Assembly (NCBI GenBank): GCA_031549325.1
Contig: JAVBQA010000005.1
Span: forward strand, 1-6,490
Direction of reading: 5' to 3'
Length of the DNA stretch: 6,490 nt
Source: JAJDGF01 sp031549325
Lineage (GTDB): Bacteria; Bacillota; Clostridia; Christensenellales; Aristaeellaceae
Shown here: piece after piece, positions 5,560 to 6,490 of the stretch
Layout: every line of letters starts with the position of its first letter
Position numbering within the stretch: the first letter of the stretch is position 1
Made by a program: the position numbers and the translations under genes
The notes under the pieces: model-generated
Told to the model about the DNA's origin: nothing
Seen by the model: only the letters and a program-made list of their open reading frames with translations
Database searches by the model: none

Positions 5560-5599
5560 AGAAAAAGAAACAAACATAGCCGATGACCGGCTATGTTTG
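5560..5599 (-). terminator. Intrinsic terminator of the phosphotransferase gene
   Basis: A perfect 12-bp stem (5571-5582 with 5588-5599) and a 5-base loop are followed on the minus strand by TTTCTTTTTCT (5570 back to 5560). It lies about 30 bases after the phosphotransferase stop codon. On the plus strand only TTTGCTC follows, so it is weak in that direction. Confidence 0.9.
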
Positions 5600-5629
5600 C
5601 TCAATCTGCGCCATGGGCCGTTTTCCGCG

Positions 5630-6382
5630 TCAACGCGGACGCCCGGCTTCGTTCTGGCAAATGTCCAGCAAAGCGGCCCGCGACAGCGCGTCCACATTCT
5701 CCGCCGTCCGCGCAGCCGCAATGATCGGCAGCCAGGCTAGCACATCCGCCCGCGCAACGCCCGCCTCCCCACAAAACAAGTCCAGATACACGCCTGACCA
5801 GCGCGCCATGTTTTGCCTAAGAATCAAATATGTCCTGCACGCATCCGCGAGCGGATTGCCTGATGTGGCGTCGACCCAATCGATGATCCAATGGGTGTGG
5901 CCGTCAAAGAGGACGTTCAGCGGGTGGAAATCGCCATGGCACAGCCGGTTCATGCTCACATCGAAGTCACGGAGCTGGGATAGCAAATCATCCTTAATGG
6001 AGCGCGAAACGAAGGCGCTGTGCGCGATCTTCCGCGAGAGCTTCTCCGCCTGATTCGGCAGTCCTTCCGCGCTTATGGCATGGACGGCACATTGCAGCTT
6101 GACCAGGGTGCGAACCGCCGCGCGCCTGGCGTCCTCATCCATCTCTTCGCGCATCAGGGGTGTGCCGGATATGTAGTCCATTTCGAGCGCGGTCAGCGTG
6201 TTGTTCAGCTTCTGCACACCAAACACGCGGGGAACCGGCAATCCGGCCTGCGCCGCAAAAGACTGATGCCGCGCCTCGCGCTCAACCGCAACCGGCGCCG
6301 CGCCGACATACAGCTTGATCGCCCTGCTTCCATCCCGATAGACCTTCGTCGTCGCGCCTTCGCCAACGAGTTCCCAATCCAT
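5630..6382 (-). CDS. APH-family phosphotransferase (aminoglycoside/choline kinase-like)
   Basis: The 250-residue protein has the small kinase fold of the APH superfamily, which moves phosphate from ATP to a hydroxyl of a small molecule or, rarely, a protein. Visible parts are the nucleotide loop LVGEGATTKVYR (5-16), the ATP lysine K23 in AIKLY, a hinge near LEMDYISG (66-73), the catalytic loop CHGDFHPLNVLF (148-159) with D151 as base and N156 as metal ligand, and IIDWVDATSGNPLADA (166-181) with D168 replacing the DFG aspartate. All key residues are present, so it should be active. Length is typical of short unassigned members; true aminoglycoside kinases are usually about 260-270. The start is set by AGGAGG 9 bases upstream. 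The gene has its own promoter and terminator. The substrate is unknown, and drug resistance must not be assumed. Confidence 0.93.
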   Translation of the reverse strand: MDWELVGEGATTKVYRDGSRAIKLYVGAAPVAVEREARHQSFAAQAGLPVPRVFGVQKLNNTLTALEMDYISGTPLMREEMDEDARRAAVRTLVKLQCAVHAISAEGLPNQAEKLSRKIAHSAFVSRSIKDDLLSQLRDFDVSMNRLCHGDFHPLNVLFDGHTHWIIDWVDATSGNPLADACRTYLILRQNMARWSGVYLDLFCGEAGVARADVLAWLPIIAAARTAENVDALSRAALLDICQNEAGRPR

Positions 6383-6441
6383 CGCGCAATTCCTCCTGAT
6401 GGCACAACGCTCAGGTATCCGGCCGTTCGCCCGCTCTCATG

Positions 6442-6471
6442 ATCATACCAGCAACACAACGGAGGTGTCAA
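6442..6471 (-). promoter_or_regulatory. Consensus promoter of the phosphotransferase gene
   Basis: On the minus strand a perfect TTGACA (6466-6471) is followed after 18 bases by TATGAT (6442-6447), with TG at the extended -10 position. The predicted leader is about 55 bases and ends in AGGAGG (6392-6397). The palindrome ATGATCAT (6439-6446) overlaps the -10 box and might hold a regulator, though it may be chance. Confidence 0.88.
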
Positions 6472-6490
6472 CAGCGCCGCTGCCTATCCC

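Noticed and set aside
5493..5579. 28-codon plus-strand frame (MICRAWTDLF...) ending inside the terminator stem
   Set aside because: No ribosome site precedes the ATG, the composition is unremarkable, and its end coincides with the hairpin of the opposite gene.
5439..5600. 6S RNA in the 5439-5600 stretch
   Set aside because: The ends do not pair into the long rod with a central bubble that 6S RNA needs.
5630..6382. Calling the phosphotransferase an aminoglycoside resistance gene
   Set aside because: The kinase motifs are shared by many unrelated small-molecule kinases, there is no mobile element nearby, and no substrate-specific signature is visible.

Overview
The window looks like chromosomal DNA of a GC-rich anaerobic Firmicute, most likely a gut-type member of the Clostridia. 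The reasons are consensus sigma-A type promoters, strong AGGAGG-type ribosome binding sites, hairpin-plus-T-run terminators, a cytoplasmic family 3 glycoside hydrolase, a DUF6198/YczE-like membrane protein, and a 44-residue protein ending in QDADDL of a kind I associate with Clostridia. No transposase, phage gene, tRNA, rRNA or CRISPR array is visible. It reads as ordinary single-gene transcription units rather than one large operon or an island.

Layout: on the minus strand come a CorA-type Mg2+ channel (12-908), a compact nitroreductase (1045-1575) and the 44-residue protein (1746-1880). A divergent intergenic region with palindromes (1881-2047) follows. Then, on the plus strand, come a 745-residue GH3 beta-glucosidase-type enzyme (2048-4285) and a six-helix YczE/DUF6198 membrane protein (4377-5051), closed by a strong terminator. 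The last part is again on the minus strand: a 47-residue single-helix membrane protein (5203-5346), a 280-base non-coding stretch with a terminator and possible divergent promoter signals, and an APH-type phosphotransferase (5630-6382) with a consensus promoter.

The genes do not form an obvious pathway. GH3 and the YczE-like gene are co-oriented 91 bases apart, but each has its own extended -10 promoter. The GH3 enzyme has no signal peptide, so it should act on imported oligosaccharides or glycosides, but no transporter is in view. The parts least explained by known families are the two short genes (44 and 47 residues), the promoter architecture of the 47-residue gene, the region 5424-5600, and the methionine-rich tail of the GH3 enzyme. 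I see no convincing new multi-gene system here.
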